From positions 142,386 to 206,385 of the forward strand of contig NZ_JAIQDW010000008.1 of NCBI RefSeq assembly GCF_020026925.1: DNA of 64,000 nucleotides. Direction: 5' to 3'. Source of the stretch: Flavobacterium hibisci (GTDB taxonomy: Bacteria; Bacteroidota; Bacteroidia; Flavobacteriales; Flavobacteriaceae). Positions 8,129 to 17,407 of this stretch are shown here, one piece after another. The notes under the pieces were generated by a model that saw only the letters and a list, made by a program, of their open reading frames with translations, had not been told where the DNA came from and did no database searches. Numbering within the stretch: position 1 is the first letter of the stretch; the number at the start of each line of letters is the position of its first letter. A program made the translations under genes and the position numbers.

Positions 8129-10906
8129 ATGGATAGGTTTTCATTTTTAAATGCAGCGCATACCGAGTTTTTTGCACAATTATACGATCAATATTTAGTA
8201 AACCCAGACAGCGTTGAGCCAAGCTGGAGAAGTTTTTTTCAGGGCTTTGACTTTGGACAAACAACTTATAATGATGAAAATCCTGTGCAAACAATCGTTG
8301 AGTATGTAACGACTAACGACAACACAGATTACAGTAAAGTTTCTGAAAAATTACAAAAAGAATTTAACGTTTTAAAATTAATTGATGGCTACCGTACACG
8401 TGGTCATTTGTTTACTAAAACAAATCCGGTTCGTGATCGCAGAACTTCATCGCCAACTTTGGATATTGAAAACTTCGGACTAACAACTGCTGATCTTTCT
8501 ACCGTTTTTGACGCTGCAAAGGTTATTGGTGTTGCTCCTTGCTCTCTGCAGGATATCATTACCCGTCTTAAAGCAATTTACTGTCAGCATATTGGTGTTG
8601 AATATATGTACATCAGAAATCCTGGTGTTGTAAAATGGATTCAGGATAAATTAGGTGTGAACAACAATCAGCCTAATTTCTCAACAGAGGAAAAACAAAC
8701 GATCCTTAATAAATTAAATGAAGCCGTTTCTTTCGAGAACTTTTTGCATACTAAATATGTTGGTCAAAAACGATTTTCATTAGAAGGTGGTGAAACGATT
8801 ATCCCTGCTTTGGACGCTTTGATTGAAAAAGCGGCTGAAAAAGGAGTAGAGCAATTCGTAATGGGAATGGCACACCGTGGTCGTTTGAACGTTTTGGCAA
8901 ATATCTTCGGAAAATCTACTCAGGATATCTTTAGCGAATTCGACGGTAAAGATTACGATCAGGAATATTTTGACGGTGACGTAAAATACCACTTAGGTCT
9001 TACTGCCGACAAAAAAACAAGATCAGGAAAAAGCATCAATATCAATTTGGCACCAAACCCTTCACACTTAGAAACGGTTGGAGCTGTTATTGAAGGAATC
9101 ACGAGAGCAAAACAAGATAAATATTATGCTGATGATTTCTCAAAAGTATTACCAATCGCTGTTCACGGTGATGCTGCAATTGCAGGTCAGGGTTTACTGT
9201 ATGAAATCATTCAGATGGCACAATTAGACGGTTACAAAACCGGAGGTACCATTCATATCGTAATCAATAATCAGGTTGGATTTACGACAAACTATTTAGA
9301 TGCACGTTCTTCTACTTATTGTACAGACGTTGCCAAAGTAACACTTTCGCCTGTATTGCACGTAAATGCTGATGATGCTGAGGCTGTTGTTCACGCAGTA
9401 TCATTTGCATTAGATTACAGAATGGAATTTGGACGTGACGTATTTATCGATTTATTAGGATACAGAAAATACGGTCATAATGAAGGTGATGAGCCTCGTT
9501 TTACACAGCCGGTTTTATATAAAATCATTGCAAAACATCAAAACCCAAGAGATATTTATGCTGAAAAGCTTTTATCAGAAAGAGTTATTGATGCTAATTA
9601 TGTAAACACAATTGAGAAAGAATACAAAGCTGATCTGGAACAAAACTTAGAAGCATCCCGTAAAAAAGCATTGACAATTATTACTCCGTTCATGCAAAAT
9701 GAATGGAAAGGTTTCCAGCAGGTTTCTGATGATGTAATGCTGAAAAAAGTGGATACTACTTTCCCTAAAGAAGGACTGGATTCTATTGTCAATACCATTT
9801 CTACTTTACCTTCTGATAAAAAATTTATTAACAAAATCAATAAAATTGTATCTGATAGAAAAGTTGGGTATGATAATAATACACTTGACTGGGGAACAGC
9901 AGAGGCTTTAGCTTACGGTTCTCTTTTAACAGAAGGATTTGATGTCAGAATTTCAGGTCAGGATGTGGAGCGTGGTACCTTCTCTCACCGTCATGCTGTA
10001 GTTAAAGTTGAAGATTCTGAAGAAGAAGTAATTTTATTGAACAGCATCGAAAACAAAAAAGGAAACTTTGGTGTATTCAATTCGCTTTTATCAGAATACG
10101 GAGTTTTAGGATTTGATTACGGTTATGCTTTGGCAAACCCGAAATCTTTAACAATCTGGGAAGCACAATTTGGAGATTTCTCTAATGGAGCACAAATTAT
10201 GATTGACCAGTACATTTCTTGTGGTGAAGATAAGTGGAACAACCAAAACGGTATTGTTTTATTATTGCCTCACGGATATGAAGGACAAGGAGCTGAGCAC
10301 TCTTCAGCAAGAATGGAGCGTTATTTACAGCTTTGCGCAAGACACAATATGTATGTTGCTGATTGTACAACGCCAGCTAACTTCTTCCACCTGTTAAGAA
10401 GACAAATGAAAACGAATTTCCGTAAACCTTTAGTAGTATTCTCTCCAAAAAGTTTATTGCGTGATCCAAGATGTGTGTCTTCAGTAGATGAATTAGCGAA
10501 TGGAAGCTTCCAGGAAACTATTGATGACAATACAGTAGATAAAAAGAAAGTTAAAACTTTAGTTTTCTGTACAGGTAAATTCTATTACGATATTGTTGCA
10601 GAAAGAGAAAACAACGGAAGAAATGACGTTGCAGTGGTTCGTATAGAGCAATTATTCCCTTTCCCTGTTGAACAAATCAAAGAAATCATTGCAAAATATC
10701 CAAAAGCAGATGATTACGTTTGGGCACAGGAAGAGCCTAAAAACATGGGAGCTTACAGCTTTATGTTAATGAACTTTGACCTTGTAAAATGGAGATTAGC
10801 TTCATTAAAAGCATATTCTGCTCCGGCTGCAGGAAGCTACACACGTGCAAAACGCCGTCATGCAGATGCAATCAGAATGGTATTCGATAAAAACTTATTT
10901 AGATAA
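8129..10906 (+). CDS. sucA: 2-oxoglutarate dehydrogenase E1 component
   Basis: A 925-residue thiamine-diphosphate enzyme that decarboxylates 2-oxoglutarate and succinylates the E2 lipoyl arm in the TCA cycle. Visible parts are the E1o N-terminal segment 'FLNAAHTEFFAQLYDQYLVNPDSVEPSWRSFFQGF', the 'GMAHRGRLNVLANIFGK' block (about residue 246), the ThDP/Mg2+ region 'VHGDAAIAGQGLLYEIIQMA', and the transketolase-like C-terminal part with 'GTFSHRHAVV' and 'LLLPHGYEGQGAEHSSARMERYLQ'. Length is normal. The E2 gene follows about 95 bp downstream across a palindromic repeat. No E3 gene is in the window. Confidence 0.97.
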   Translation: MDRFSFLNAAHTEFFAQLYDQYLVNPDSVEPSWRSFFQGFDFGQTTYNDENPVQTIVEYVTTNDNTDYSKVSEKLQKEFNVLKLIDGYRTRGHLFTKTNPVRDRRTSSPTLDIENFGLTTADLSTVFDAAKVIGVAPCSLQDIITRLKAIYCQHIGVEYMYIRNPGVVKWIQDKLGVNNNQPNFSTEEKQTILNKLNEAVSFENFLHTKYVGQKRFSLEGGETIIPALDALIEKAAEKGVEQFVMGMAHRGRLNVLANIFGKSTQDIFSEFDGKDYDQEYFDGDVKYHLGLTADKKTRSGKSININLAPNPSHLETVGAVIEGITRAKQDKYYADDFSKVLPIAVHGDAAIAGQGLLYEIIQMAQLDGYKTGGTIHIVINNQVGFTTNYLDARSSTYCTDVAKVTLSPVLHVNADDAEAVVHAVSFALDYRMEFGRDVFIDLLGYRKYGHNEGDEPRFTQPVLYKIIAKHQNPRDIYAEKLLSERVIDANYVNTIEKEYKADLEQNLEASRKKALTIITPFMQNEWKGFQQVSDDVMLKKVDTTFPKEGLDSIVNTISTLPSDKKFINKINKIVSDRKVGYDNNTLDWGTAEALAYGSLLTEGFDVRISGQDVERGTFSHRHAVVKVEDSEEEVILLNSIENKKGNFGVFNSLLSEYGVLGFDYGYALANPKSLTIWEAQFGDFSNGAQIMIDQYISCGEDKWNNQNGIVLLLPHGYEGQGAEHSSARMERYLQLCARHNMYVADCTTPANFFHLLRRQMKTNFRKPLVVFSPKSLLRDPRCVSSVDELANGSFQETIDDNTVDKKKVKTLVFCTGKFYYDIVAERENNGRNDVAVVRIEQLFPFPVEQIKEIIAKYPKADDYVWAQEEPKNMGAYSFMLMNFDLVKWRLASLKAYSAPAAGSYTRAKRRHADAIRMVFDKNLFR

Positions 10907-10914
10907 CAAAAAAT

Positions 10915-10975
10915 GTTTCAGGTTTCAAGTTTCAGATTTCAAAGTTTAACAACCTGAAATGTGAAACGTGAAACC
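10915..10975. repeat. Intergenic palindromic repeat, GTTTCA type
   Basis: About 61 bp between sucA and sucB. The left arm has GTTTCAGGTTTCAAGTTTC and the right arm its imperfect complement ending in GTGAAACGTGAAACC. Each arm is itself built of repeats of a 6-8 bp GTTTCA unit. A related copy lies at 37256-37304. In the sucAB mRNA it would form a hairpin and might adjust relative expression or RNA stability. Confidence 0.7.
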
Positions 10976-11000
10976 ATAAAAACCTTAAACAAAAACAAAG

Positions 11001-12242
11001 ATGATTTTAGAAATGAAAGTCCCATCACCAGGGGAATCAATAAAAGAAGTTGAAATTGCAACTTGGTTAGTAAAAGACGGAGATTATGTAGAAAAAGATC
11101 AGGCGATTGCTGAAGTTGATTCAGACAAAGCTACTCTTGAATTGCCTGCTGAAATGAGCGGTGTAATTACACTAAAAGCGGAAGAAGGTGATACAGTAGC
11201 AGTAGGCGCTGTAGTTTGTTTAATCGATACTGATGCAGCAAAACCATCTGGTTCTGCAGCTGCACCAGCAGCTGAAGCTCCTAAGGCTGAAGCGCCAAAA
11301 GCAGAAGTAAAAGCTGAGGCAACAAAAGTGGAGCCAGTTCAGGCTCCGGCGACAACAAGCTATGCAGCAGGAACTCCATCTCCGGCAGCAAGAAAAATAT
11401 TAGACGAGAAAAATATTGCTCCAGCAACTGTAACAGGAACTGGAAAAGGCGGAAGAATTACTAAAGATGATGCTGTAAATGCAGTACCTTCTATGGGAAC
11501 TCCAACTGGTGGAAGCCGTGGAACTGAGCGTGTAAAATTATCGATGTTACGTCGTAAAGTAGCAGAAAGATTAGTTTCAGCTAAAAATGAAACAGCTATG
11601 CTTACTACTTTCAACGAAGTAAACATGACACCAATCAACAAAATTCGTAATGAATACAAAGATGCATTCAAGGCTAAGCATGGAGGTCTTGGTTTAGGTT
11701 TTATGTCATTCTTTACAAAAGCAGTTACAAGAGCGTTACAATTATATCCGGATGTTAACTCAATGATGGATGGTGATTACAAAATCAACTACGATTTCTG
11801 TGATATTTCTATTGCTGTTTCCGGGCCAAAAGGATTAATGGTTCCTGTTGTTCGTAACGCAGAACTTTTAACTTTCCGTGGAATCGAAGCAGAAATCAAA
11901 AGATTGGCTTTAAGAGCCCGTGACGGTCAAATTACAGTTGACGATATGACAGGTGGAACTTTTACAATCACGAACGGTGGTGTCTTTGGTTCTATGTTGT
12001 CTACGCCAATCATCAACCCTCCTCAGTCAGGAATCTTAGGAATGCACAACATTATCGAGCGTCCAATCGCTGTAAACGGTAAAGTTGAAATTCACCCAAT
12101 GATGTACGTAGCGCTTTCTTACGACCACAGAATCATCGACGGACGTGAGTCAGTTGGATTCTTAGTTGCTGTTAAAGAAGCTTTAGAAAATCCGGTAGAA
12201 TTATTGATGAACGGAGATGCTAAAAGAGCATTGGAGTTGTAA
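11001..12242 (+). CDS. sucB: 2-oxoglutarate dehydrogenase E2 (dihydrolipoyl succinyltransferase)
   Basis: A 413-residue protein. Residues 1-80 form a lipoyl domain with the modified lysine in '[14 protein letters not shown]'. An Ala/Pro/Lys-rich linker (about residues 85-120) leads to a peripheral-subunit-binding domain '[33 protein letters not shown]', then the catalytic CoA-acyltransferase domain ending in '[17 protein letters not shown]', which carries the His-x3-Asp active site. It passes succinyl groups from E1 to CoA. It follows sucA and is closed by a strong terminator at 12265-12300. Confidence 0.97.
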   Translation: MILEMKVPSPGESIKEVEIATWLVKDGDYVEKDQAIAEVDSDKATLELPAEMSGVITLKAEEGDTVAVGAVVCLIDTDAAKPSGSAAAPAAEAPKAEAPKAEVKAEATKVEPVQAPATTSYAAGTPSPAARKILDEKNIAPATVTGTGKGGRITKDDAVNAVPSMGTPTGGSRGTERVKLSMLRRKVAERLVSAKNETAMLTTFNEVNMTPINKIRNEYKDAFKAKHGGLGLGFMSFFTKAVTRALQLYPDVNSMMDGDYKINYDFCDISIAVSGPKGLMVPVVRNAELLTFRGIEAEIKRLALRARDGQITVDDMTGGTFTITNGGVFGSMLSTPIINPPQSGILGMHNIIERPIAVNGKVEIHPMMYVALSYDHRIIDGRESVGFLVAVKEALENPVELLMNGDAKRALEL

Positions 12243-12264
12243 TACATTCTAAAAATATATTTTT

Positions 12265-12300
12265 AAAAATCTCGTTTATTTCTGTAAACGAGATTTTTTT
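12265..12300 (+). terminator. Terminator of sucAB
   Basis: A hairpin with arms AATCTCGTTTA and TAAACGAGATT followed by a T run, 23 bp after the sucB stop. It marks the boundary between the core sucAB operon and the restriction-modification island. Confidence 0.88.
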
Positions 12301-12323
12301 GTTCATATCATTCTTGATATATT

Positions 12324-12367
12324 TTTCCGTATATATACGGAAATATTTTTTTTAAATCATATTTTTG
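12324..12367 (+). promoter_or_regulatory. Promoter and perfect palindrome upstream of the restriction-modification operon
   Basis: A perfect 20-bp palindrome (12324-12343), TTTCCGTATA plus its complement, is followed 16 bp later by TATTTTTG (12360-12367), a good TAnnTTTG -7 element. The palindrome overlaps the place where the -33 contact should be, so a protein bound there could block or replace it. The leader before the ATG at 12383 would be under 10 bases. Confidence 0.5.
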
Positions 12368-12382
12368 TTTAAAACCCAAATA

Positions 12383-13525
12383 ATGTCAAATTCCATTTTT
12401 CAACAACTCGATTTTAATGACTTTGCAAAAGATAGCAAGGAAATTGATATTGATATATTTGATATTGAAAAACATGGAATTATTGAAGTTTATGAAAATG
12501 AGGGACAGCCCGCTCTTTTCTTAAAAGAAGTAGAGTCTTTTGATTTACAAACATTAAAATTGATTTCTGAAATTCAGCATATTTGTTGGAATTTTCAGAA
12601 AGTATTATTCCTTTATGTTTATACTAAAACTGAAATCAGAATTTATAATTGTTCTGAAAAACCATTTGGATATAGTGTAAATGACGAAAAAATTAATTTC
12701 GAAAAAGAACTTCAAAATCTTGAACTTTTTTCTTGTGATGAAACAGATAAATCAAAGCTTATAACATTAAATAATCTTTTTTCAAGGATTGCTATTGATA
12801 CTGGTTTTATTTGGTCTTCAGTCGAAGCGAATGAGATAAAGAAAAAAATAAATCTTCAAAATAGAGTAGATAAATATTTAATTCAAAGTTTAGTTAATGT
12901 TTCCAAAGAACTCGAAAAACTTGGATTAAAAGACAAGGAATTGATTCATAAATTGGTTATGCGTTCTTTGTTTCTTTTGTATTTAGAAGATAGAGGCGCA
13001 ACTTCCAAGGATTTTTACGAACAGTTTAACCTTGATGCAAAATCTTATTTTGACATTCTCCATGATCCTAATCATACTTATGAGTTATTCAAAAAATTAG
13101 CGGAGGACTTTAATGGAAGTCTTTTTACAGTTGAAGAAAATGAAAAGGAGATCGTTACTTTCGAACATTTGGAACTGATAAAAAAATGTTTTACAAATGG
13201 CTATAGTAATAGTAAGCAATTAGAACTTTATGAAAATTGGAGATTATTTGACTTTAGTATTATTCGAATTGAGTTATTAAGTGAGATTTATGAAAACTTT
13301 TTATCTGAATTAGATCAGAAAGGTAAAAAGGATTCAGGTACTTTCTATACACCGCCGTCATTGGTTGAATTAATTCTTAATGAAAAATTATCTACCAAAA
13401 ATGGCGAAACAAATTACAATGTAAAAACCCTCGATCCAAGTTGCGGTTCGGGAATTTTTTTGGTACAAAGTTTTAAAAGATTAGTAAAACGCTATGAAAA
13501 TAAAAATAACTTAAAGCTAAAATGA
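12383..13525 (+). CDS. Eco57I-like adenine methyltransferase/type IIG-like protein, N-terminal part (frameshifted)
   Basis: A 380-residue first part of a DNA N6-adenine methyltransferase. The N-terminal region (residues about 1-300) is helical and unassigned. It then reads 'KKDSGTFYTPPSLVELILNEKL' and the SAM-binding motif I 'TLDPSCGSGIFLVQSF' (about residue 350). The frame stops at 13523-13525, immediately before the rest of the catalytic domain, which continues in the +1 frame. The start is ATG 12383; an earlier TTG (12365) lies inside the -7 element. Codon use is much more AT-rich than in sucAB. Unless the shift is an assembly error or is bypassed, this product would be inactive. Confidence 0.8.
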   Translation: MSNSIFQQLDFNDFAKDSKEIDIDIFDIEKHGIIEVYENEGQPALFLKEVESFDLQTLKLISEIQHICWNFQKVLFLYVYTKTEIRIYNCSEKPFGYSVNDEKINFEKELQNLELFSCDETDKSKLITLNNLFSRIAIDTGFIWSSVEANEIKKKINLQNRVDKYLIQSLVNVSKELEKLGLKDKELIHKLVMRSLFLLYLEDRGATSKDFYEQFNLDAKSYFDILHDPNHTYELFKKLAEDFNGSLFTVEENEKEIVTFEHLELIKKCFTNGYSNSKQLELYENWRLFDFSIIRIELLSEIYENFLSELDQKGKKDSGTFYTPPSLVELILNEKLSTKNGETNYNVKTLDPSCGSGIFLVQSFKRLVKRYENKNNLKLK

Positions 13526-13535
13526 TTTTGATGTT

Positions 13536-15416
13536 TTGATTGATATTTTAAAATCTAATATTTTTGGAATTGAAATTGATTCGAAATCTATAAAAGTAGC
13601 ATCTTTTAGTTTGTATTTAGCGTTACTGGATAATTTAGATCCCAAAACAAGTTGGTGGAATGGTGTTATAAAATTCCCTTATTTAATAAATGATCCTGAA
13701 GATAAAACAATACAAAATTCAGGCTATAATCTTTTTAGATTAGATACCATTTCAAATTTTGAAATTGAAAAATTAAAAAACTTTGATTTAATTGTTGGAA
13801 ATCCTCCTTTTGGAGAACTTGTTTCAGAAGAGAAAGATGTTGAAGGAAATCAAAAAAATATTAGAAAATATTGTAATAAAGAAAAATTTCCAAAAGAAAT
13901 GGTTTTACCATTTCTCCACAAGTCAATTTTACTTGCTCCCAAAGGGGAAATTGCCTTAATATTCAACACAAAAGTTTTGACTAATACAGGTGGGACCTAT
14001 CAAAATTTTAGAGATTGGTTGTTTAACAAAAATTATGTAGAGAAAATTTATAACTTTTCAATTTTAAGAAAAATATCAGAAGAATATGGCGGACAATTAT
14101 TTGGCTCTGCTGTAGGACCTATAAGTATTGTTTTTTATAAAAAAGAAACTCCTGAAAATCCAAAAGAAACGATTACATATTATGCTCCTAAAACATATAT
14201 TAAAAATGATGTTTTAGAAGGTATTGTTATTGATGAATCAGATGAAAAATATTTACCAAGAATTGAATGTAAAAAACCAGATAGTAAAATTTGGAAAATT
14301 GCTATGTGGGGCAGTTTTTTTGATTTTGAATTGATTGAAAAATTAGAAAAAAAATATATTAGTTTAAATGAATTTTTTGAAGAAAATGATGTTGATTATA
14401 AAACAGGACTAAATGGTGATATTCAAAAGCAAGATTTTATTCCTGATAATATTGTTAAAACAAGTAATATCGGGAAATATTACACACCATTGAATGCAGT
14501 TAAGCCCAATATTAAATATTACAGAAATATTGATTCTAAATTGTTTACTCCTCCATATGTAGCTATTAAAAAAGGACAAAAGGATAAATTAATTACAGCA
14601 TCATTAATAACTCACCAAGCTTACTGTATGAGTGGTGCTTATATTATAAATAATATTTCTGAAATTGATAAAAAAGCAATTTTAGCATTAATCAATTCTA
14701 GATTTTCTACGTATTTTTTATTTTTAGTTTCATCTTCATGGGGGATTGAAAGAGAACAAATAATGTCAAATGAATTCCTTTTTTTGCCTTATTTATTTTT
14801 TGAAAAATTAATTACAAAGAAACTTTCTTCGAAAATTGATAAAATTATTTCAATTAAAAAATCTGATGAAGAGAATGGCTCAAAAACTGATGTTCTTCAA
14901 TTAGAGAAAGAAATAGATCAAATCATTTATAACAATGTTTTAAAATTAACAGAAGACGAACAAATTATAATTAAAGATACTTTAGACTTTAGTTTAGATT
15001 TATTTGAAAAACAAGAAAGCTCTAGAGCTGTTTTGCCTGTTAATGATATTAGTATTTACACTAAAAGAGTAACGAAAGAGCTAAACGAATGGCTTGATGA
15101 TGTTAATTTAAAGGCCTCTGCAACAATTTATGATATCAACAGAAATTGCCCATTATACATGGTTAAAATATCATTTGGAAATGAATATAAACCTATTTTT
15201 GAATCAAAAGAAGATATATATAAAGAGTTAAAAATATTAGATAAAAAACTTTGGGAAGAGGAAAGTCAAAATTTATATTTTAGAAAAAAACTAAACTATT
15301 ATGATGGGGATGATGTTTACATCATAAAGCCAAATCAAAGGCGTTTTTGGAGTCAAACTGCTGCTATGGAAGATTGTAAATCTTTATTAGTTGAAATAGC
15401 TAACGGAAATGGCTAA
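13536..15416 (+). CDS. Eco57I-like adenine methyltransferase, C-terminal part (frameshifted)
   Basis: A 626-residue continuation of the preceding gene. It contains 'SNIFGIEIDSKSIKVASFSLYLALLDNL' (motif II/III region), the catalytic motif IV 'FDLIVGNPPFGEL' (about residue 95), and a long C-terminal half expected to hold the target-recognition domain ('SLITHQAYCMSGAYIINN' onward). The only start near the beginning is a TTG at 13536. Read back in the same frame, codons from 13521 (N-D-F-D-V-L) join smoothly to the upstream protein if one A is added to or removed from the run at 13519-13522. The reconstructed protein would be about 1010 residues. The stop overlaps the nuclease gene by 8 bp. Confidence 0.8.
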   Translation: MIDILKSNIFGIEIDSKSIKVASFSLYLALLDNLDPKTSWWNGVIKFPYLINDPEDKTIQNSGYNLFRLDTISNFEIEKLKNFDLIVGNPPFGELVSEEKDVEGNQKNIRKYCNKEKFPKEMVLPFLHKSILLAPKGEIALIFNTKVLTNTGGTYQNFRDWLFNKNYVEKIYNFSILRKISEEYGGQLFGSAVGPISIVFYKKETPENPKETITYYAPKTYIKNDVLEGIVIDESDEKYLPRIECKKPDSKIWKIAMWGSFFDFELIEKLEKKYISLNEFFEENDVDYKTGLNGDIQKQDFIPDNIVKTSNIGKYYTPLNAVKPNIKYYRNIDSKLFTPPYVAIKKGQKDKLITASLITHQAYCMSGAYIINNISEIDKKAILALINSRFSTYFLFLVSSSWGIEREQIMSNEFLFLPYLFFEKLITKKLSSKIDKIISIKKSDEENGSKTDVLQLEKEIDQIIYNNVLKLTEDEQIIIKDTLDFSLDLFEKQESSRAVLPVNDISIYTKRVTKELNEWLDDVNLKASATIYDINRNCPLYMVKISFGNEYKPIFESKEDIYKELKILDKKLWEEESQNLYFRKKLNYYDGDDVYIIKPNQRRFWSQTAAMEDCKSLLVEIANGNG

Positions 15417-16059
15417 AAGTAATTTCATAATACATGCGATCAATTCAAGTTTTGAATTGAAGTGTTTAAGAGTTTTGATTAAGTCTTATGAAACTTCAAT
15501 TTTTGAAAAAAGATACTCTAAAGATTGGGAAGAGAAAACTTTTTCCTCCCATTTGGTAAGTTTAATGAACAAGTGTGATGTTGCTTTAAAATATAAAATG
15601 ATTATTACAAAAGAAGAAGAATTAGAGGATGATGAAATTGATAATGGTTTTAAGTCAGCAGACGAAGCAAATCCAATTGATATTAGATTTCATAATGTTT
15701 GGTCAAACGAAATAAGGTTAAATTATATCATTGAAGCAAAAAATATTTCTTCTTCACAATGGAATAAATCAAACGGAAGCAAAGTAAATGCTTCTCAACA
15801 ACAGAAAGAATATATTACTAAAGGTATTGATAGATTTCTGACAGGACATTTTAAAGAAAAAAATGGTTGTATGCTGGGCTACATTGTAAATGGTTCATTA
15901 GAAAATATCATTGACAAAGTAAATGCTAAAATTAGTTCATGTAAAAATGACTCTGAAATGATCCTACATAAAAGTAAGTTTATTGATAATCATAAAATAT
16001 TTGAGACAAAACATTCTCAAAAGGTTTTAAAACATTTGTTTTTTGAATTCTCAAATTAA
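15409..16059 (+). CDS. PD-(D/E)xK restriction endonuclease-like protein
   Basis: A 216-residue protein with a PD-(D/E)xK nuclease signature: 'NPIDIRFHN' (Asp91) followed after 17 residues by 'NYIIEAKNI' (Glu109-x-Lys111), then a Gln/Lys-rich helix 'ASQQQKEYITKGIDRFL' as seen after the catalytic motif in this fold. Its ATG overlaps the methyltransferase stop by 8 bp, so translation is probably coupled. The pairing suggests a restriction-modification system with a separate nuclease subunit. The cleavage site cannot be predicted. The all-important methyltransferase upstream is frameshifted. Confidence 0.75.
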   Translation: MAKSNFIIHAINSSFELKCLRVLIKSYETSIFEKRYSKDWEEKTFSSHLVSLMNKCDVALKYKMIITKEEELEDDEIDNGFKSADEANPIDIRFHNVWSNEIRLNYIIEAKNISSSQWNKSNGSKVNASQQQKEYITKGIDRFLTGHFKEKNGCMLGYIVNGSLENIIDKVNAKISSCKNDSEMILHKSKFIDNHKIFETKHSQKVLKHLFFEFSN

Positions 16060-16063
16060 TGGT

Positions 16064-16261
16064 ATGATAATAGAAAATAAAATATTAAAAGCTGTAGGAA
16101 CTAATAAACTTAACCTTAAAATTTTAGGAGAAAGAAAATGGTACAATTATTTTATCTCAGTAAATAAGTTATCTTGGTCTAGAAATCTTTGGGATGGTTA
16201 TGAAATTCATGTTTATTCAGATGAATGTAAGACGGTTCATCTACAAACAGTTAAAATTTAA
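16064..16261 (+). CDS. Small unknown protein at the end of the restriction-modification operon
   Basis: A 65-residue protein starting MIIENKILKAVG, ending 'YEIHVYSDECKTVHLQTVKI', with aromatic-rich beta-like stretches ('ERKWYNYFISVNKLSWSRNLWDGYEIHVY'). ATG 16064 lies 5 bp after the nuclease stop; another ATG at 16059 runs into a stop at once. No known family is recognised. Its position suggests a cofactor, inhibitor or specificity partner of the nuclease, but this is only context. Confidence 0.6.
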   Translation: MIIENKILKAVGTNKLNLKILGERKWYNYFISVNKLSWSRNLWDGYEIHVYSDECKTVHLQTVKI

Positions 16262-16328
16262 TGATAAAAAAAATAATTAGTTACCAAAGCAAAAGAAAAA
16301 ATTTTAGAGAAATATATGCAAATTAATT

Positions 16329-17216
16329 ATGAAAGATACACCAATACTGCATCATAAGGTATTAGAGAATCTTTTCAAGAATCGTACTTTAAGTAATGAG
16401 CAACTTGAAGAAATTCTGGCTAATGAAAAAAACACATTAACTCAAGATTTACAAACAATAATAAAATTTTGCAGTAATGAACTAGATGATATAGATGATG
16501 AGGTTTCATACAATTTGATGGTTTATACACTGTTTTTATTAAAAGAATGTGAAAGAGAAGATCAATTAAATTTAGTTCTTGACATTTTAAAATGGTCTGA
16601 CGATAAGATTGAATATTGGTTCGGCGATTTGTTTACAGAATATTATTGGGGTTTTGTGTATCACTTTGGTCAAGATCAAATTGAAACTTTAGTAGATTTT
16701 CTAAAACAAGAAGAACTAGATACTTTTAGTAAAGAACAAGTTGCACTGGCATTATATCAGATTTATTTAAAAAATCCTGATAAACAAAATCTTATTGCAA
16801 ATCATTGGACGGAATTATTAGAGTTTTACAATTCACTTTCAGAAGAAAGTACAGAAATTGATCCTACCTATTTGGCTTTCTTTACAAGTTATATTTTTAA
16901 CCCAAGCGATTATCAAAAAGAATTAATAGAAAACTTATATGATAAAGGATATGTTGATTTTTCTGTAAATGGCGATTATGATGATTTGTTTGAAATTGTT
17001 GAGCCCGAAAAAAATATTATTACTGTTTTTGAATTAAATGATGAACTTATAAATTTTGAAAAGGGAAACCAATCTGATTTTAATTCTAAATTATTTGAGG
17101 AGTTTAATAAATATCAAAAAAATGGTGCAACAATTGTTTTAGAGAAAAAAATAAACAGAAACGATCCTTGTCCATGCGGTAGTGGTAAAAAGTATAAAAA
17201 ATGTTGCTTAAGCTGA
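16329..17216 (+). CDS. SEC-C motif protein
   Basis: A 295-residue acidic, helical protein ending in a SEC-C zinc finger '[19 protein letters not shown]' (Cys-x-Cys...Cys-Cys, residues about 276-295). SEC-C motifs also end SecA and many unrelated proteins, where they bind zinc and often mediate protein contacts. Residues 1-270 look like alpha-helical repeats with several Asp/Glu clusters; no catalytic motif is visible. It follows the restriction-modification genes by 67 bp in the same direction and shares their AT-rich composition, so it may be island cargo. Function unknown. Confidence 0.8.
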   Translation: MKDTPILHHKVLENLFKNRTLSNEQLEEILANEKNTLTQDLQTIIKFCSNELDDIDDEVSYNLMVYTLFLLKECEREDQLNLVLDILKWSDDKIEYWFGDLFTEYYWGFVYHFGQDQIETLVDFLKQEELDTFSKEQVALALYQIYLKNPDKQNLIANHWTELLEFYNSLSEESTEIDPTYLAFFTSYIFNPSDYQKELIENLYDKGYVDFSVNGDYDDLFEIVEPEKNIITVFELNDELINFEKGNQSDFNSKLFEEFNKYQKNGATIVLEKKINRNDPCPCGSGKKYKKCCLS

Positions 17217-17319
17217 CAGGTTTACAAGCTAAGGTGTCTTTTCAGGTATAAAAAAATAGAAATTGCTAAAATACCAAAGTAAAAAGCAGCAGTTTTAAAG
17301 AAATATTTGTAAAAATATC

Positions 17320-17405
17320 AAATCCCAAATTCCAGTTAAGGAGTTTGGATTTTTATTTTTACCAGAACTTAAGTTTTGGAATTTGGAATTTCAGATTTGG
17401 ATTTT
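17320..17405. repeat. Intergenic palindromic repeat, AATTCCAAATTCC type
   Basis: Arms AAATCCCAAATTCCAG and TGGAATTTGGAATTTCAG with GATTTGGATTT surround an AT-rich centre, between the convergent SEC-C and retropepsin genes. Related copies lie at 34847-34920, 35428-35487 and 60735-60787. The inverted layout could act as a terminator for both genes. Confidence 0.55.
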
Positions 17406-17407
17406 TA

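Noticed and set aside
13500..13545. Programmed frameshifting at the methyltransferase break
   Set aside because: The join needs a +1 shift, and no slippery heptamer or downstream structure typical of programmed shifts was seen. An ordinary indel is simpler.
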